DNA from: AP-15 sp963772295
Lineage (GTDB): Bacteria; Pseudomonadota; Alphaproteobacteria; ATCC43930; CGMCC-115725
DNA: 64,000 nt
NCBI GenBank assembly: GCA_963772295.1
Contig: CAVYWO010000009.1
Coordinates: forward strand, 248,001 to 312,000
Direction: 5' to 3'
Shown one piece after another: positions 1-8,155 of this stretch; positions within the stretch are counted from its first letter, which is position 1, and every line of letters begins with the position of its first letter. A model generated the notes under the pieces. The model was not told the origin of the DNA. It worked only from the letters and a program-made list of their open reading frames with translations, and made no database searches. The position numbers and the translations under genes were made by a program.

Positions 1-1
1 G

Positions 2-109
2 GCCGCACTCAACGGCGCTGCCGAGGTTCTCGTCTTCCAACTGGTCGCGACCGCGGGCGGGCACTCGACGACAGACCAAGTCGCGGTCGGCCTGGACCCA
101 AGCCTATGA
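2..109 (+). CDS. C-terminal end of an unidentified phage-module protein (partial)
   Basis: An open frame enters from the left edge and ends at TGA 107-109. The visible 35 residues (AALNGAAEVLVFQLVATAGG then STTDQVAVGLDPSL) are not enough to name a family. The stop overlaps the ATG at 106 in an ATGA arrangement, as expected for tightly packed phage genes. By position it could be the end of a capsid or head protein; that is inference from gene order only. Confidence 0.4.
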   Translation, partial: AALNGAAEVLVFQLVATAGGHSTTDQVAVGLDPSL

Positions 110-309
110 AGCGCGGCAAGCCGGCGCCGGCTGCGATCGTCATGGCGCATTTCGATGGCGAGCCGCTCGCCGCCATCGCTCGCAAGCACGGCATCACCGT
201 TGCTCGGTTGCGCGGCATCCTGCGGCAGCATTCGCTTTATTGCTTCGGCCGGATCGAGCCAAGCATGGTGCGGCGCTGGTACGGAGGCCGCGTGTGTACG
301 GCGACCTGA
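106..309 (+). CDS. Small hypothetical protein with a helix-turn-helix-like segment
   Basis: This 67-residue ORF overlaps the preceding stop by four bases (ATGA), which supports translational coupling. Residues 18-40 (GEPLAAIARKHGITVARLRG) look like a short helix-turn-helix of the kind found in small phage or terminase-associated proteins. Its end overlaps the start of the connector gene. No specific family is recognised. The basic N-terminus (MKRGKPAPAA) would suit a DNA-associated role, but this is only inferred from composition. Confidence 0.4.
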   Translation: MKRGKPAPAAIVMAHFDGEPLAAIARKHGITVARLRGILRQHSLYCFGRIEPSMVRRWYGGRVCTAT

Positions 310-998
310 CCACCCTCGCCGACGTGCGGGCCTGGCTCCAAACTGGACCTTCGCCCTATCCGGCGACCGACGATCTGCTGCTGACGCGGCTGATCACGGC
401 GGCGAGCCGGCTCGTGCAGACCTGGCTCAACCGCCCGCTGCTCTCGGGCGACTGGCAGGAGGTACGCGATGGGCCCGGCAGCTACGGATGGGAGACGACG
501 TTCGCCTTCGCCGTCCAGCCGGCGACGGCGGTCATCCTCGTCGTCGTCAACAACCTGACGATCCCGGCCGTCCCCTTTGTTCCGCCGGCACCGCCCAGCC
601 AGATCTCGCAGGTCGTGCAGAGCTTTCCATGGGGCGCGCCCGGCTATGTCTTCACGCCATCGGCGCTGACGATCCGCGGCTTTCCGGTGCCGCGCCAGCG
701 CGCTTGCGTCCTGCTGCAGTACACGGCCGGCTTCGCCGCGGTGCCGTTCGACATCGCCCAGGCGACGATCGAACTCGTCTGCCGCAAATACCGCGAGCGC
801 ACCCGCATCGGCGAGCGCTCGAAGCACCTCGGGGCCGAGACCGTCGCTTACGAGACGACGTCCTTTTCTCTGCGCGACATGCAGTCGGATATCCAGCTGC
901 TGCTGCAGCAATATCGGCAGGTAGCGCCGGTCTTCGCCGGGCCGCCGACGCCGGCGCCGACGAGCTTCGACCCGGCGACCCTGGCGGCGGCGAACTAA
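294..998 (+). CDS. Phage head-tail connector (gp6-like adaptor)
   Basis: The 234-residue protein begins MYGDLTTLADVRAWL and continues with RLITAASRLVQTWLNRPL, the pattern of small phage head-tail connector or adaptor proteins (HK97 gp6 and GTA gp6 type) that sit beneath the portal ring. The open frame extends upstream to 240, but GTG 294 is preferred: a GGAGG at 283-287 lies six bases before it and homology begins there. It opens the morphogenesis run that continues through tail genes on the same strand. Exact family membership is inferred from the N-terminal pattern and position. Confidence 0.62.
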   Translation: MYGDLTTLADVRAWLQTGPSPYPATDDLLLTRLITAASRLVQTWLNRPLLSGDWQEVRDGPGSYGWETTFAFAVQPATAVILVVVNNLTIPAVPFVPPAPPSQISQVVQSFPWGAPGYVFTPSALTIRGFPVPRQRACVLLQYTAGFAAVPFDIAQATIELVCRKYRERTRIGERSKHLGAETVAYETTSFSLRDMQSDIQLLLQQYRQVAPVFAGPPTPAPTSFDPATLAAAN

Positions 999-1010
999 AG
1001 GGGATAACGC

Positions 1011-1250
1011 ATGGCAGACCGCGCGAGCCACGCCTTGGCCATCGCTGTTCCCAACTCCGGCAAGATGGCGCTTCCATCGGGTTGCGATTGGCTGTCCTTC
1101 GCCAATTCTGCCAGTCAGGTGCTCGTAATCGATACGGTCGGGGGCGAACAAGCAGTTTCGATCCTGCTGCCGTCAGGCATGTGGCCGATCCGGGCCCAGG
1201 CGATCTATTCCACAACGACTGTGACCAGTATCCTTGCGTATTGGGAGTAA
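1011..1250 (+). CDS. Small hypothetical phage structural protein
   Basis: This 79-residue protein (MADRASHALAIAVPNSGKMA start, ending TTTVTSILAYWE) is preceded by a purine-rich AAAGGGGA site 7-8 bases upstream. It is rich in beta-prone residues and has no recognisable domain. It lies between the connector and the tail-terminator-like gene, where siphophages carry a head-closure (stopper) protein, but its length is below that of known stoppers, so no function is assigned. Confidence 0.5.
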   Translation: MADRASHALAIAVPNSGKMALPSGCDWLSFANSASQVLVIDTVGGEQAVSILLPSGMWPIRAQAIYSTTTVTSILAYWE

Positions 1251-1256
1251 GCCGCG

Positions 1257-1691
1257 ATGATCGTCCGCGAGGCGATTTATGCGGCGCTGTGGTCGCTCGC
1301 GGCACAAGCCGCGACTTTCGCCACCGCGAGCCGCCGGCTGCGGCACTGGAGCGACGTATCGCCGGCCGAGCAGCCGGCCCTTTTCATGAGCGAGAAGGGC
1401 GCCGTCGCCAAAGTGCCGGCGCTCGGCGCACCGGTGGTCTACACGCTTTATGCCGACCTCTACCTCTACGCCCATTCGGCCGACCCGTATCTGGCACCGG
1501 CGACGATCCTCAACCCGCTGATCGACGCGGTCGAGGCGGCAATCGCGCCTTCGCCGGTCACCGGCATCCAGAACCTCGGGCTGCCGGCGATGGTGCAGCA
1601 CGCCTATATCGCCGGCCGCATCGAGACCGACGAGGGCGTCCTCAGCGACCAGGCGATCGCCATCGTCCCGGTCGAGATTTTGGCGGTGTGA
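1257..1691 (+). CDS. Putative tail terminator (DUF3168/gp17-like)
   Basis: A 144-residue protein. The N-terminal helix MIVREAIYAALWSLAAQA, a central strand APVVYTLYADLYLYAHSAD and the ending IAIVPVEILAV resemble the DUF3168 tail-terminator family, which caps the tail tube at the neck. Position agrees with the GTA gene 8 slot, just before the gp10-like and tail tube genes. Start ATG 1257 follows the previous stop by six bases. The assignment rests on length, order and general pattern; no diagnostic motif is seen. Confidence 0.45.
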   Translation: MIVREAIYAALWSLAAQAATFATASRRLRHWSDVSPAEQPALFMSEKGAVAKVPALGAPVVYTLYADLYLYAHSADPYLAPATILNPLIDAVEAAIAPSPVTGIQNLGLPAMVQHAYIAGRIETDEGVLSDQAIAIVPVEILAV

Positions 1692-1712
1692 TCCCAGGCT
1701 CAGGAGTGTGGC

Positions 1713-2180
1713 GTGATCACGGTCCAGGTGATCGGCGACGATAAGCTTGTGGCGCGGCTCGACGCGATGCCGGGCCGCCTGCATGAAGGCCTGGCGCGCG
1801 CCGTTGTGCGCCTCGGCTTGGCGCTGCAGAAGAAGGTCCAGGAGGAGAAGCTCTCCGGCCAGGAGCTCAAGGTCCGCACCGGTTCGCTCAGGAGCTCGAT
1901 CAATACCGAGGTGACGGACACGCCGGCCGTGGTCGCGGCCAGCGTCGGCACCAACATCCGCTATGCGCGGCCGCACGAATATGGCGTCGACCATCCCTGG
2001 ACTATCGCGGCGAAGGGCAGGGCGCTGCGCTTCGAGATCGGCGGCCACGTCATCTTCCGCAGGAGCGTCCGCCATCCGCCCTTGCCCGAGCGCTCGTTCC
2101 TGCGCTCGGCCCTCGCCGAGATGGCGCCCGTGATCGAGGCCGGCCTGCGCGAGGCCGTGGCCGAGGCAATCCGCAAATGA
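1713..2180 (+). CDS. HK97 gp10-like phage morphogenesis protein
   Basis: A 155-residue protein starting at GTG 1713. The signature run RTGSLRSSINTEV followed by SVGTNIRYARPHEYG and the C-terminal PPLPERSFLRSALAEM is characteristic of HK97 gp10-like proteins, which help complete the neck and tail. An AGGAG lies at 1702-1706. A 72-base gap separates it from the tail tube gene. The gene is full length for the family. Confidence 0.82.
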   Translation: MITVQVIGDDKLVARLDAMPGRLHEGLARAVVRLGLALQKKVQEEKLSGQELKVRTGSLRSSINTEVTDTPAVVAASVGTNIRYARPHEYGVDHPWTIAAKGRALRFEIGGHVIFRRSVRHPPLPERSFLRSALAEMAPVIEAGLREAVAEAIRK

Positions 2181-2252
2181 CCCCGTAGTGGGCCATTGCG
2201 AGGCGCGGACAGGCGCCGCGGCAATAACAACGAATTCCACAGGAGACTTTAG

Positions 2253-3002
2253 ATGCAGTTCGCTTTTGGCAGCGGCGCGCTCTGGGGCGAGCGCACCGAT
2301 CTCGGCATTACGTCGGGCGTCGGCCCCCGCCAGTTCGGCGTGCTCCAGGACATCACCGTCGACTTCGACTGGACCAACAAGGAGCTTTACGGACAGTACC
2401 AGTTCCCGGTGGCGATCGGCCGCGGTCAGGCGAAGATCACCGGCAAGGCCAAATTCGCCCGCATCCTGGGGTTCCTCTATTCGGACCTCTTTTTCGGTCA
2501 GGCGGCGGTCACCGGGCAGTTCGGCATCGCCGAATATGAGACCGACACGATCCCGGCGACGACGCCGTTTCAGATCACTGTCGCGAACGCCTCGTCCTAC
2601 AATGACGACCTCGGCGTCTACTACGCACAGAGCGGCATCGCCTTCAACCGGGTGACGACGCCCTCGGGTCCCGGGCAGTATTCGGTCAACTTCGCGACCG
2701 GCGTCTACACCTTCAGCTCGGCCGATGCGGGCCTGGCGGTGGTGATCTCGTACAGCTACGCCGTCACCGCGACCGGCGAGAAGATCACGATCACCAACCA
2801 GCTCATGGGGACGATGCCGACTTTCAAGTCGACGTTCTACACGACCTATCAGGGCAAGGGGACTGCACTGCGGCTCAACGCCTGCACCGCGCAGAAGTTG
2901 AGCCTGCCGACCCGGATCGACGACTGGACGATCGAGGAACTCGATTTCATGGCCTTTGCCGACGCCTCCGGCACGATCGGCTACTTCTCGACGGTCGAAT
3001 AG
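2253..3002 (+). CDS. Major tail tube protein
   Basis: The 249-residue protein is rich in beta structure (LQDITVDFDWTNKELYGQYQ, then KITGKAKFARILGFLYSDLF) and includes the GTGVYTF/VISYSYAV type of strand pairs seen in siphovirus tail tube subunits, which stack as hexamers around the tape measure. A GGAGAC precedes ATG 2253. It lies immediately before the tail assembly chaperone pair, the standard place for the tube gene. A small Ig-like insert around residues 105-165 is possible. Confidence 0.7.
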   Translation: MQFAFGSGALWGERTDLGITSGVGPRQFGVLQDITVDFDWTNKELYGQYQFPVAIGRGQAKITGKAKFARILGFLYSDLFFGQAAVTGQFGIAEYETDTIPATTPFQITVANASSYNDDLGVYYAQSGIAFNRVTTPSGPGQYSVNFATGVYTFSSADAGLAVVISYSYAVTATGEKITITNQLMGTMPTFKSTFYTTYQGKGTALRLNACTAQKLSLPTRIDDWTIEELDFMAFADASGTIGYFSTVE

Positions 3003-3006
3003 CACC

Positions 3007-3420
3007 ATGAGCGAGATCGCGGCGCTCCTTGCCGGCATCGACGGCATCAAACTGCGGCAATCGCGCGCCATCGCCCGGGTCCTCGACCGGCAGCGCGCCG
3101 CGGTCGAGGCGGGCACGGCCGAGGCCGAGGACGCGGGCTACGACTTCGCCGTGGCGATCGTCGCCGCCGCCACAGATCGCTCACCGGCCGAGATCGAGGA
3201 GCTGGGCGGATCGATCCTCGAGCTGGGACCGGCGGTCGCCCGCATCATGGCATTGGCGGGGTTCGTCGGCGGGGGGGAAGCCATGCCCCCGGGTCAATCC
3301 CCGGATCAAGTCCGGGGACGGGGGCCTATGACCCCCGGATCAAGTCCGGGGACGCCGACCGCGGGTTCCGGCGGCTCTATGCCGCCCTCGCCGCCGCCTA
3401 CGGGTACAGCCCACAATTGA
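3007..3420 (+). CDS. Tail assembly chaperone, short form (G-like)
   Basis: ATG 3007 starts four bases after the tail tube stop. The first 90 residues (MSEIAALLAGIDGIKLRQSR to LAGFVGG) are helical, as in G-type tail assembly chaperones that escort the tape measure. After a run of seven G (3271-3277) the frame continues through two REP palindromes and ends at 3418-3420 in proline/glycine-rich sequence that looks non-native. The -1 frame is open from the G run onward and joins the next ORF, so a G/GT pair made by -1 frameshifting is likely. A one-base sequencing error in the G run would give the same picture. Confidence 0.65.
   Translation: MSEIAALLAGIDGIKLRQSRAIARVLDRQRAAVEAGTAEAEDAGYDFAVAIVAAATDRSPAEIEELGGSILELGPAVARIMALAGFVGGGEAMPPGQSPDQVRGRGPMTPGSSPGTPTAGSGGSMPPSPPPTGTAHN
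3299..3351. repeat. Two copies of a REP-like palindrome inside a coding region
   Basis: The palindrome CCCCGGATCAAGTCCGGGG occurs at 3299-3317 and again at 3333-3351, 34 bases apart in direct orientation. In one frame it encodes the DPRIKSG peptide that marks this repeat family in many alphaproteobacterial genomes. Both copies lie within the tail assembly chaperone, between its G and T parts. Related GC palindromes occur at 3555-3590 and 7107-7233. Confidence 0.75.
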
Positions 3421-3722
3421 TCGGAGAGATGACGCTCGGCGAGGCCGAGGATCTGCTCGGCGCCTGGCACGAGGAGCCGCCGGCCTTCCTCTCGCTTGCT
3501 CGGATCGAGGCGATGCTGGCGGCGTTCCTCGGCGTCAAGCGCAGGCAGTCGGCGGGTCAAGACCCGCCCCCGGCCTCCGCCGGGGCAGGACTCTACGCCG
3601 CAGGGCGGACTGCCATGCCGGGGATCCCTGGCCTCGGCACCGGCGGCGATGTGCATGCCGGGCTCGGCCGGGCGGCAATCCTGGATTTTGCGGCATTGAA
3701 GGCAGGCACCCATGGCCGATGA
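3417..3722 (+). CDS. Tail assembly chaperone, frameshift extension (T-like part)
   Basis: Only the distal part can start on its own (TTG 3417 or ATG 3429). The conserved sequence begins further upstream in the same frame: codons 3363-3416 give FRRLYAALAAAYGYSPQ, followed by LIGEMTLGEAEDLLGAWHEE. This is typical of the T domain of tail chaperone fusions, so the piece is probably translated as a GT fusion after a -1 slip near 3271-3279. The last third (from about 3555) is REP-like sequence read as protein. The stop lies inside the start of the tape measure gene (overlap 3712-3722). Confidence 0.55.
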   Translation: MIGEMTLGEAEDLLGAWHEEPPAFLSLARIEAMLAAFLGVKRRQSAGQDPPPASAGAGLYAAGRTAMPGIPGLGTGGDVHAGLGRAAILDFAALKAGTHGR

Positions 3723-5907
3723 CCAGATCAGCGTAAAGATCGTCGTCGACGCATCCCAGGCGAAGGACGGCTTCAAGCAGGTCGAGGACCAGGCCAAGGA
3801 AATGGGCGATGCCGTCAGAACGGCGGGCGCCCGCGCCGGCGAGGGCCTCAAGAAGCCGCTCGAGATCTCGCAGCAGCAGATGCGCGCGGCGATCGCCGCG
3901 GCCGGCGGCGACGTCAACAAGGCGCTGAAGTCGCTGGCGACCCTCGGCGACGAGAGCGCCAAGGCGGGCGAAAAGATCCTCTCCAACAGCAAGGGCCTGG
4001 CCGCCTCGCTGCAGCAGCTGGGCGGCACTCTGGCTGCGAACCTCCAGAATGATGCGCGCCACATCATCGCGATCTTCGACGAGGCGATGCGCGGCCAGCG
4101 GGGTGCCATGATCGCCTCGATCTCGGCGCTCGGGCGCGACTCGGGCGCGCTCGACATGGCGATCAAGGGCGTCGGCGCCACGGCGACCTGGTTCGTGACC
4201 TCGCCAATGGGCCTCGTCGCGGCGGGCATCGCCGGGATCGTCGCCACGATCGCCGCCGCCATCGGGCAGCTTATGCACCTCGACGCGGAAATGCGCCGGG
4301 TCGGCGCCGAGGCGCTGGCGATGGGCCGCCAGCCGACGGTCGCGGTCGAGAGCTACAAGAAGCTGAAGGAGGCCGTCCCGAGCGCCGCAGACGAGGAGAT
4401 TGCCCAAGCGATCGAGCGCATTCAGAGCCTCTCCGAAAAGGCACGGATGGCCATCGCCAAGATCGCCCCGGCGATGATCGAGGCGCAATATGGCGGCAAC
4501 ATCGAGCAATTCGCAAAGCACGTGCCGGCGGTTTTCGGTAGCTCGGCGGAGATGACCGCTCTCGTCGAAAAGAACCGGCTCCTGGGCGGCGAGCAGCTCG
4601 CCAAATTCCTCGGCGCGGCGCGCGACCAGCAGGCCGAGATGCTGGCCCAGGCGCTGGCGACGCGCTATGGGCCCTTCCAGGCGCAGCTGAAGGCGCAGCA
4701 GGATGTCGGGGCGGCGATGGCTGCGGGGCTCGCGGGCATAATGCCACCGACCGTGCCCAAGACGCTGCCGACGACCGCGATCCCGGCGGCGCGGGCATCG
4801 ATGCCCTCGCAGGCGGACATCGATGCGATCGAGGCGATCCGCAAAGCCTCGCCGCACCACATGCTGGTCGAGCAGCTGCAGCAGCAGATTGCAACGATCC
4901 AGGCCGGGATGGCGGCCCTGACGCCGTCGCTGCAGGACCAGGCGCGCGCCGCCATCGAGAAGCTGCAGGAGCAGATCACGAAGCTGCAATCGCTGCCCGG
5001 CTATCAGGCGGGCGGCGTCGTGCCGGCGGACCAGGCGGCGCAGCTGCACGCCGGCGAGATGGTGCTGCCGGCCAATATCAGCAGCGGGCTTCAGAACCTG
5101 ATCACGATCGGCCAGAGCGGCGCCGCGCCGACGCTGACGCAGGCGGTGACGAGCCTCGGCCAATCGGCGGCGAACCTGGCGACCAGTTCATCTGGGCTCG
5201 ACCGCGCCGCCCAGGAGCTCGGCAGCAGCCTCGCGGCCGGGCTGGCCGATCTCTGGACCGGGCGATCCTTTGCGCGCTCGATGCAGACCTTTCTGCGCGA
5301 CGAGCTGCGCGCGACGCTGCGCGACGCGCTGGGCGGGCTCTTCAAGGGCCTGTCCGGCTCGATGTTCGGAGGCGCCCTCGGCCCCAACTTTTCGGTGGCG
5401 GGCTTGAGCCAGGGCCTCGGCAGCTTGCTCGGCGGCGGTATCAGAAGCGCCTTCGGCGCCGCGATCGGGAATCCCTTCGCCTCGGCGGCCGGTAGCGGCC
5501 TCCTCGGCGGCGTCCTCGGCAATCCATTTGCGGCTGGATCGGCTGGGCTGCTTGGCGGCTCGCTCGGCGGCGTCGGCAGCTGGATCAGCGGGCTCTTCGG
5601 CGCCGCAGCACCGCTTGCCTGGATCGAGAAAGGCGGCATTGTGCCCTCGGCCGCGCGCGGCTGGGTCGTGCCGAGCTTCGCGGAAGGTGGCATCCTGTCG
5701 ATGCTACACAAGAACGAGATGGTGTTGCCGGCGCATATCTCGCAATTCGTGCAGGATGCGGCGGCGCGCGGCGGCGGCGGCCACACCTTCAACCTCAACA
5801 TCTCGGCCATGGACGGCGCCAGCGTCATGCGCGCCGGGCCCGCGCTCGTCGCGTCCATAAACCGGGCCATGCGCCATGGCGCGGGCGTCGGCTACAACAG
5901 CCGCTGA
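3712..5907 (+). CDS. Phage tail tape measure protein
   Basis: A 731-residue protein with long alanine-rich helices, a hydrophobic segment near residues 155-190 (FVTSPMGLVAAGIAGIVATI) and a coiled-coil-like stretch near 385-430. Two copies of a motif in which G-rich sequence precedes HAGEMVLPANI (about 435-460) and HKNEMVLPAHI (about 665-680) are typical of tape measure C-termini. It sets tail length during assembly and is ejected with the DNA. At about 0.15 nm per residue, 731 residues suggests a tail near 110 nm; this is an estimate. The start overlaps the chaperone stop. Confidence 0.85.
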   Translation: MADDQISVKIVVDASQAKDGFKQVEDQAKEMGDAVRTAGARAGEGLKKPLEISQQQMRAAIAAAGGDVNKALKSLATLGDESAKAGEKILSNSKGLAASLQQLGGTLAANLQNDARHIIAIFDEAMRGQRGAMIASISALGRDSGALDMAIKGVGATATWFVTSPMGLVAAGIAGIVATIAAAIGQLMHLDAEMRRVGAEALAMGRQPTVAVESYKKLKEAVPSAADEEIAQAIERIQSLSEKARMAIAKIAPAMIEAQYGGNIEQFAKHVPAVFGSSAEMTALVEKNRLLGGEQLAKFLGAARDQQAEMLAQALATRYGPFQAQLKAQQDVGAAMAAGLAGIMPPTVPKTLPTTAIPAARASMPSQADIDAIEAIRKASPHHMLVEQLQQQIATIQAGMAALTPSLQDQARAAIEKLQEQITKLQSLPGYQAGGVVPADQAAQLHAGEMVLPANISSGLQNLITIGQSGAAPTLTQAVTSLGQSAANLATSSSGLDRAAQELGSSLAAGLADLWTGRSFARSMQTFLRDELRATLRDALGGLFKGLSGSMFGGALGPNFSVAGLSQGLGSLLGGGIRSAFGAAIGNPFASAAGSGLLGGVLGNPFAAGSAGLLGGSLGGVGSWISGLFGAAAPLAWIEKGGIVPSAARGWVVPSFAEGGILSMLHKNEMVLPAHISQFVQDAAARGGGGHTFNLNISAMDGASVMRAGPALVASINRAMRHGAGVGYNSR

Positions 5908-5916
5908 GAGGCTCCG

Positions 5917-6102
5917 ATGGGCGACGTCTCGCCGTTCCCGGTGCGCGACGGCGAGCGGCCGGCCGCAGCACCGGCCTGGCTCGCCGCCTTCGTCGCTGTC
6001 GTCGTGGCGATCCGCGACGTCGTCAAGCTGGCGCTGCTTCTCGCCGCTGTGGCCGGCGTGCCGATGCTCGCCGGCTACGGGCTGGCAGTGATGCTGCGCT
6101 AG
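5917..6102 (+). CDS. Small membrane protein, possibly holin-like
   Basis: A 61-residue protein with a polar N-terminus (MGDVSPFPVRDGERPAAAP) and a hydrophobic region that could form two transmembrane helices (WLAAFVAVVVAIRDVVKLAL, then LAAVAGVPMLAGYGLAVML). ATG 5917 follows the tape measure stop by nine bases, with GAGAGGC just upstream. Size and topology would fit a holin or a phage membrane accessory protein. No lysis enzyme other than the tail-associated NlpC/P60 protein is visible, so the role is open. Confidence 0.5.
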   Translation: MGDVSPFPVRDGERPAAAPAWLAAFVAVVVAIRDVVKLALLLAAVAGVPMLAGYGLAVMLR

Positions 6103-6345
6103 GCCGCGGCCTGCGCTGCCGGCACCGCCCCCGCCGCGTGATAGCGGTCGCCGCGCTTCTCGATGGTGCCGGCCTTCACTGCCCGGCCAAGCTGCAAGTT
6201 CGCCGCGCCGGCCTTCCAGCCCATCAATGCCATGACCTCGCCGCGGGTCTTGCCGCCGCTCACTCGGAGTTCGCTGATGAGCGCGGCGGTGCGCCCGGCT
6301 GTAGAGCTGCTGCGCCTCGCGCAGCGTATCCAGGATGCCGATGAA
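6099..6345 (-). pseudogene. Remnant of a small winged-helix-like gene on the opposite strand
   Basis: Reading the minus strand toward a stop at 6099-6101 gives a convincing C-terminal stretch (ALISELRVSGGKTRGEVMAL, then GWKAGAANLQLGRAVKAGTI, ending GDRYHAAGAVPAAQAAA), like a small winged-helix domain. The frame lacks a start. A neighbouring frame supplies a plausible N-terminus (IGILDTLREAQQLYSRA) after an ATG GAG TGA. This looks like a gene with one stop and one frameshift, lying against the direction of the phage genes. The 347-base gap between the plus-strand genes holds nothing else recognisable. Confidence 0.3.
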
Positions 6346-6449
6346 TCACTCCATTTCGCCTGCCCGGCGGACTAGCACGGCGCTGCGGCTGAGCGCAATG
6401 CGCAAAGCGGCGGCGCTCCCGGGGCCGGTCGGCCAAGCGGCCGGGCGCG

Positions 6450-7106
6450 ATGGCTGACATCGGCCCATTCCCGCAACTCGTCGGCCAGGGCTGGAGCGTC
6501 AAGAAGACGCCAACCTGGCAGACGCGCATTCAGCGCGCCGTCTCGGGCCGCGAGCTGCGTCTCCTCGACTATCCCTACCCGCTCTGGCAGTTCGAGCTGA
6601 CCTTCGAGGCACTCGGCGACAACCTCGGCGCGCCGGCGAGCTTCACGACGTCGATCGGCTCACTGCTTGCCACCGACCTCCGGGCCCTGATGGGCTTCTT
6701 CATGGCCTGCCAGGGCGCCTTTGCGACGTTCCTCTTTAGCGATCCGACCGACAACACGGTTTTGGGCCAGGAGATCGGCATCGGCAACGGCGTCTCGACG
6801 ACGGTGCAGCTGCAGCGCACCTTCGGCGTCCCGGGCATCGCCAACTTCACCGAGCCGATGACCGCGATCTCGGCGGTCTACGTGGTCTATTTCAATGGGA
6901 TCAGACAGCCCCCGACGAGCTGGTCGGTGGATCTCTCGACCGGCCTCGTGACCCTCATCGCGCCGGCTGCATCCGGCGTCGTGATCACGGCGGATTTTTC
7001 CTACTGGTTCCGCTGCCGCTTCATGAGCGATGCCTACACCTTCGAGAATTTCATGTACCGGCTCTGGTCGTTAAAGAAGCTCGACTTCATCAGCGTGCTG
7101 CCGTGA
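6450..7106 (+). CDS. DUF2460 distal tail protein (GTA gp12-like)
   Basis: The 218-residue protein matches the DUF2460 family in pattern: GRELRLLDYPYPLWQFELTF near the N-terminus, then LMGFFMACQGAFATFLFSDP, FGVPGIANFTEP and VYFNGIRQPPTSWSVD, ending FENFMYRLWSLKKLDFISVL. In gene transfer agents and related siphophages this is the distal tail component linking tube and hub. Length is typical. It is the first of four consecutive tip genes (DUF2460, DUF2163, NlpC/P60, hub). Confidence 0.88.
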   Translation: MADIGPFPQLVGQGWSVKKTPTWQTRIQRAVSGRELRLLDYPYPLWQFELTFEALGDNLGAPASFTTSIGSLLATDLRALMGFFMACQGAFATFLFSDPTDNTVLGQEIGIGNGVSTTVQLQRTFGVPGIANFTEPMTAISAVYVVYFNGIRQPPTSWSVDLSTGLVTLIAPAASGVVITADFSYWFRCRFMSDAYTFENFMYRLWSLKKLDFISVLP

Positions 7107-7233
7107 CCCCCGGATCTCCGGCCCTCGCGGGCCTTCCCCGCCTTCGCGGGGACCCGGGGGGCGCGCACCGTAGGGCGGACGAAATCCGCCCCCGGCCTTC
7201 AAGCCTGCCCCGGCGAAGGCCGGGGGGGCAGGC
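7107..7233. repeat. Cluster of GC-rich REP-like palindromes
   Basis: The 127 bases between the DUF2460 and DUF2163 genes consist of nested inverted repeats: CGCGGGCCTTCCCCGCCTTC near 7127, GTAGGGCGGACGAAATCCGC at 7172-7191 and CCCCGGCGAAGGCCGGGG at 7208-7225. The GTAGGGCGG element recurs at 62896. No gene is seen inside. Tightly packed phage genes normally lack such a spacer, so these look like later insertions. Confidence 0.6.
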
Positions 7234-8155
7234 TTGGCCGTGAAGCCTGCCTCGCTGGCGCTGGTCGCGCTTTTGAACTCGTCGACCGAGTTTTTGACGG
7301 CCGACGTTTGGACCTTCACGCTGCAAGGCGGCGCCCAATACCTCTTTTCGGCCGCCCAGACTGCGATCACCGACGAGGCGACCGGGCGGTACTTCGTGCT
7401 AGGGCCCAGGTTCGAGCGCTCGACGACAAAGATCGTGATCGGCATTCAGTCCGACGAACTGGACGTGCGGATTTATCCAGAGGCGACGGATCTGCTCGGC
7501 GGCACGAGCTGGGAGGCCGCCTGCTGGCAGGGCCAGCTCGACGGTGCCACGGTGCAGCTCGAGCGCGCATTCATGCCGGCCTGGGGCGACACCTCGCCTG
7601 GGACCGTGGTGCTGTTCGCCGGCCGGGTTTCTGACCTCTCGGTCTCGCGTTCGATGATCGAGCTGAAGGTGCGCTCGCACCTCGAGCTCCTCAATATCGA
7701 GATGCCGCGCCGGCTCTGGCAGCCGCAGTGCAACCACAATTTCGGAGACGCGATGTGCGGCTACAACCGGGTGCTCGGGCTCAACGCCGACGGCACGCCG
7801 ACCGGGGTCGGCGCCGTCAACTTCGCTTGCGGCGCCGGCTCGACCTCGAGCGTGATCCAGGGCTGGCCCGGGTCCGGGCTCTACTATCTCGGCACGCTGA
7901 TCGGGGTGACGGGCGCCAATGCCGGGCAGCACGATCATGGGCTATTCGGCGACGACGCTCTCCCTCAAGCTCGCCTTCCTCTCGACGCCGAACCCCGGCG
8001 ACGAGTTCCAGGCGCTGCCCGGCTGCGACCGCACGCTCGTGACGTGCGCGAACGTCTACCGCAACAGCCGGGTCACCTCGACCGGCTACAACCCGGCGAA
8101 CGCCGAGACCTTCGGCGGGTTCCCATACATACCACCGCCCGAGAATGCCATCTGA
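7234..8155 (+). CDS. DUF2163 tail tip protein (GTA gp13-like), frameshifted
   Basis: The first part (start TTG 7234 or GTG 7240) begins VKPASLALVALLNSSTEFLT and carries IDEL-type motifs and the cysteine run MPRRLWQPQCNHNFGDAMCG of DUF2163. The frame then fails near 7920. The C-terminal part (IMGYSATTLSLKLAFL, then DEFQALPGCDRTLVTC, ending GGFPYIPPPENAI) continues in the +1 frame to the stop at 8153-8155, matching the phage BR0599-type C-terminus. One base added or lost at 7917-7930 restores a full-length protein of about 306 residues. Both parts are well conserved, so a sequence error or a recent mutation is likely. Confidence 0.78.

Noticed and set aside
1173..3116. A 647-codon minus-strand frame under the phage genes
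   Set aside because: Antisense to five overlapping, family-recognisable phage genes; composition is typical of complementary-strand artefacts.
3280..7240. CRISPR-like repeats
   Set aside because: The repeats are palindromic, differ in spacing and lie in or between phage genes without regular spacers or cas genes. They are REP-like.
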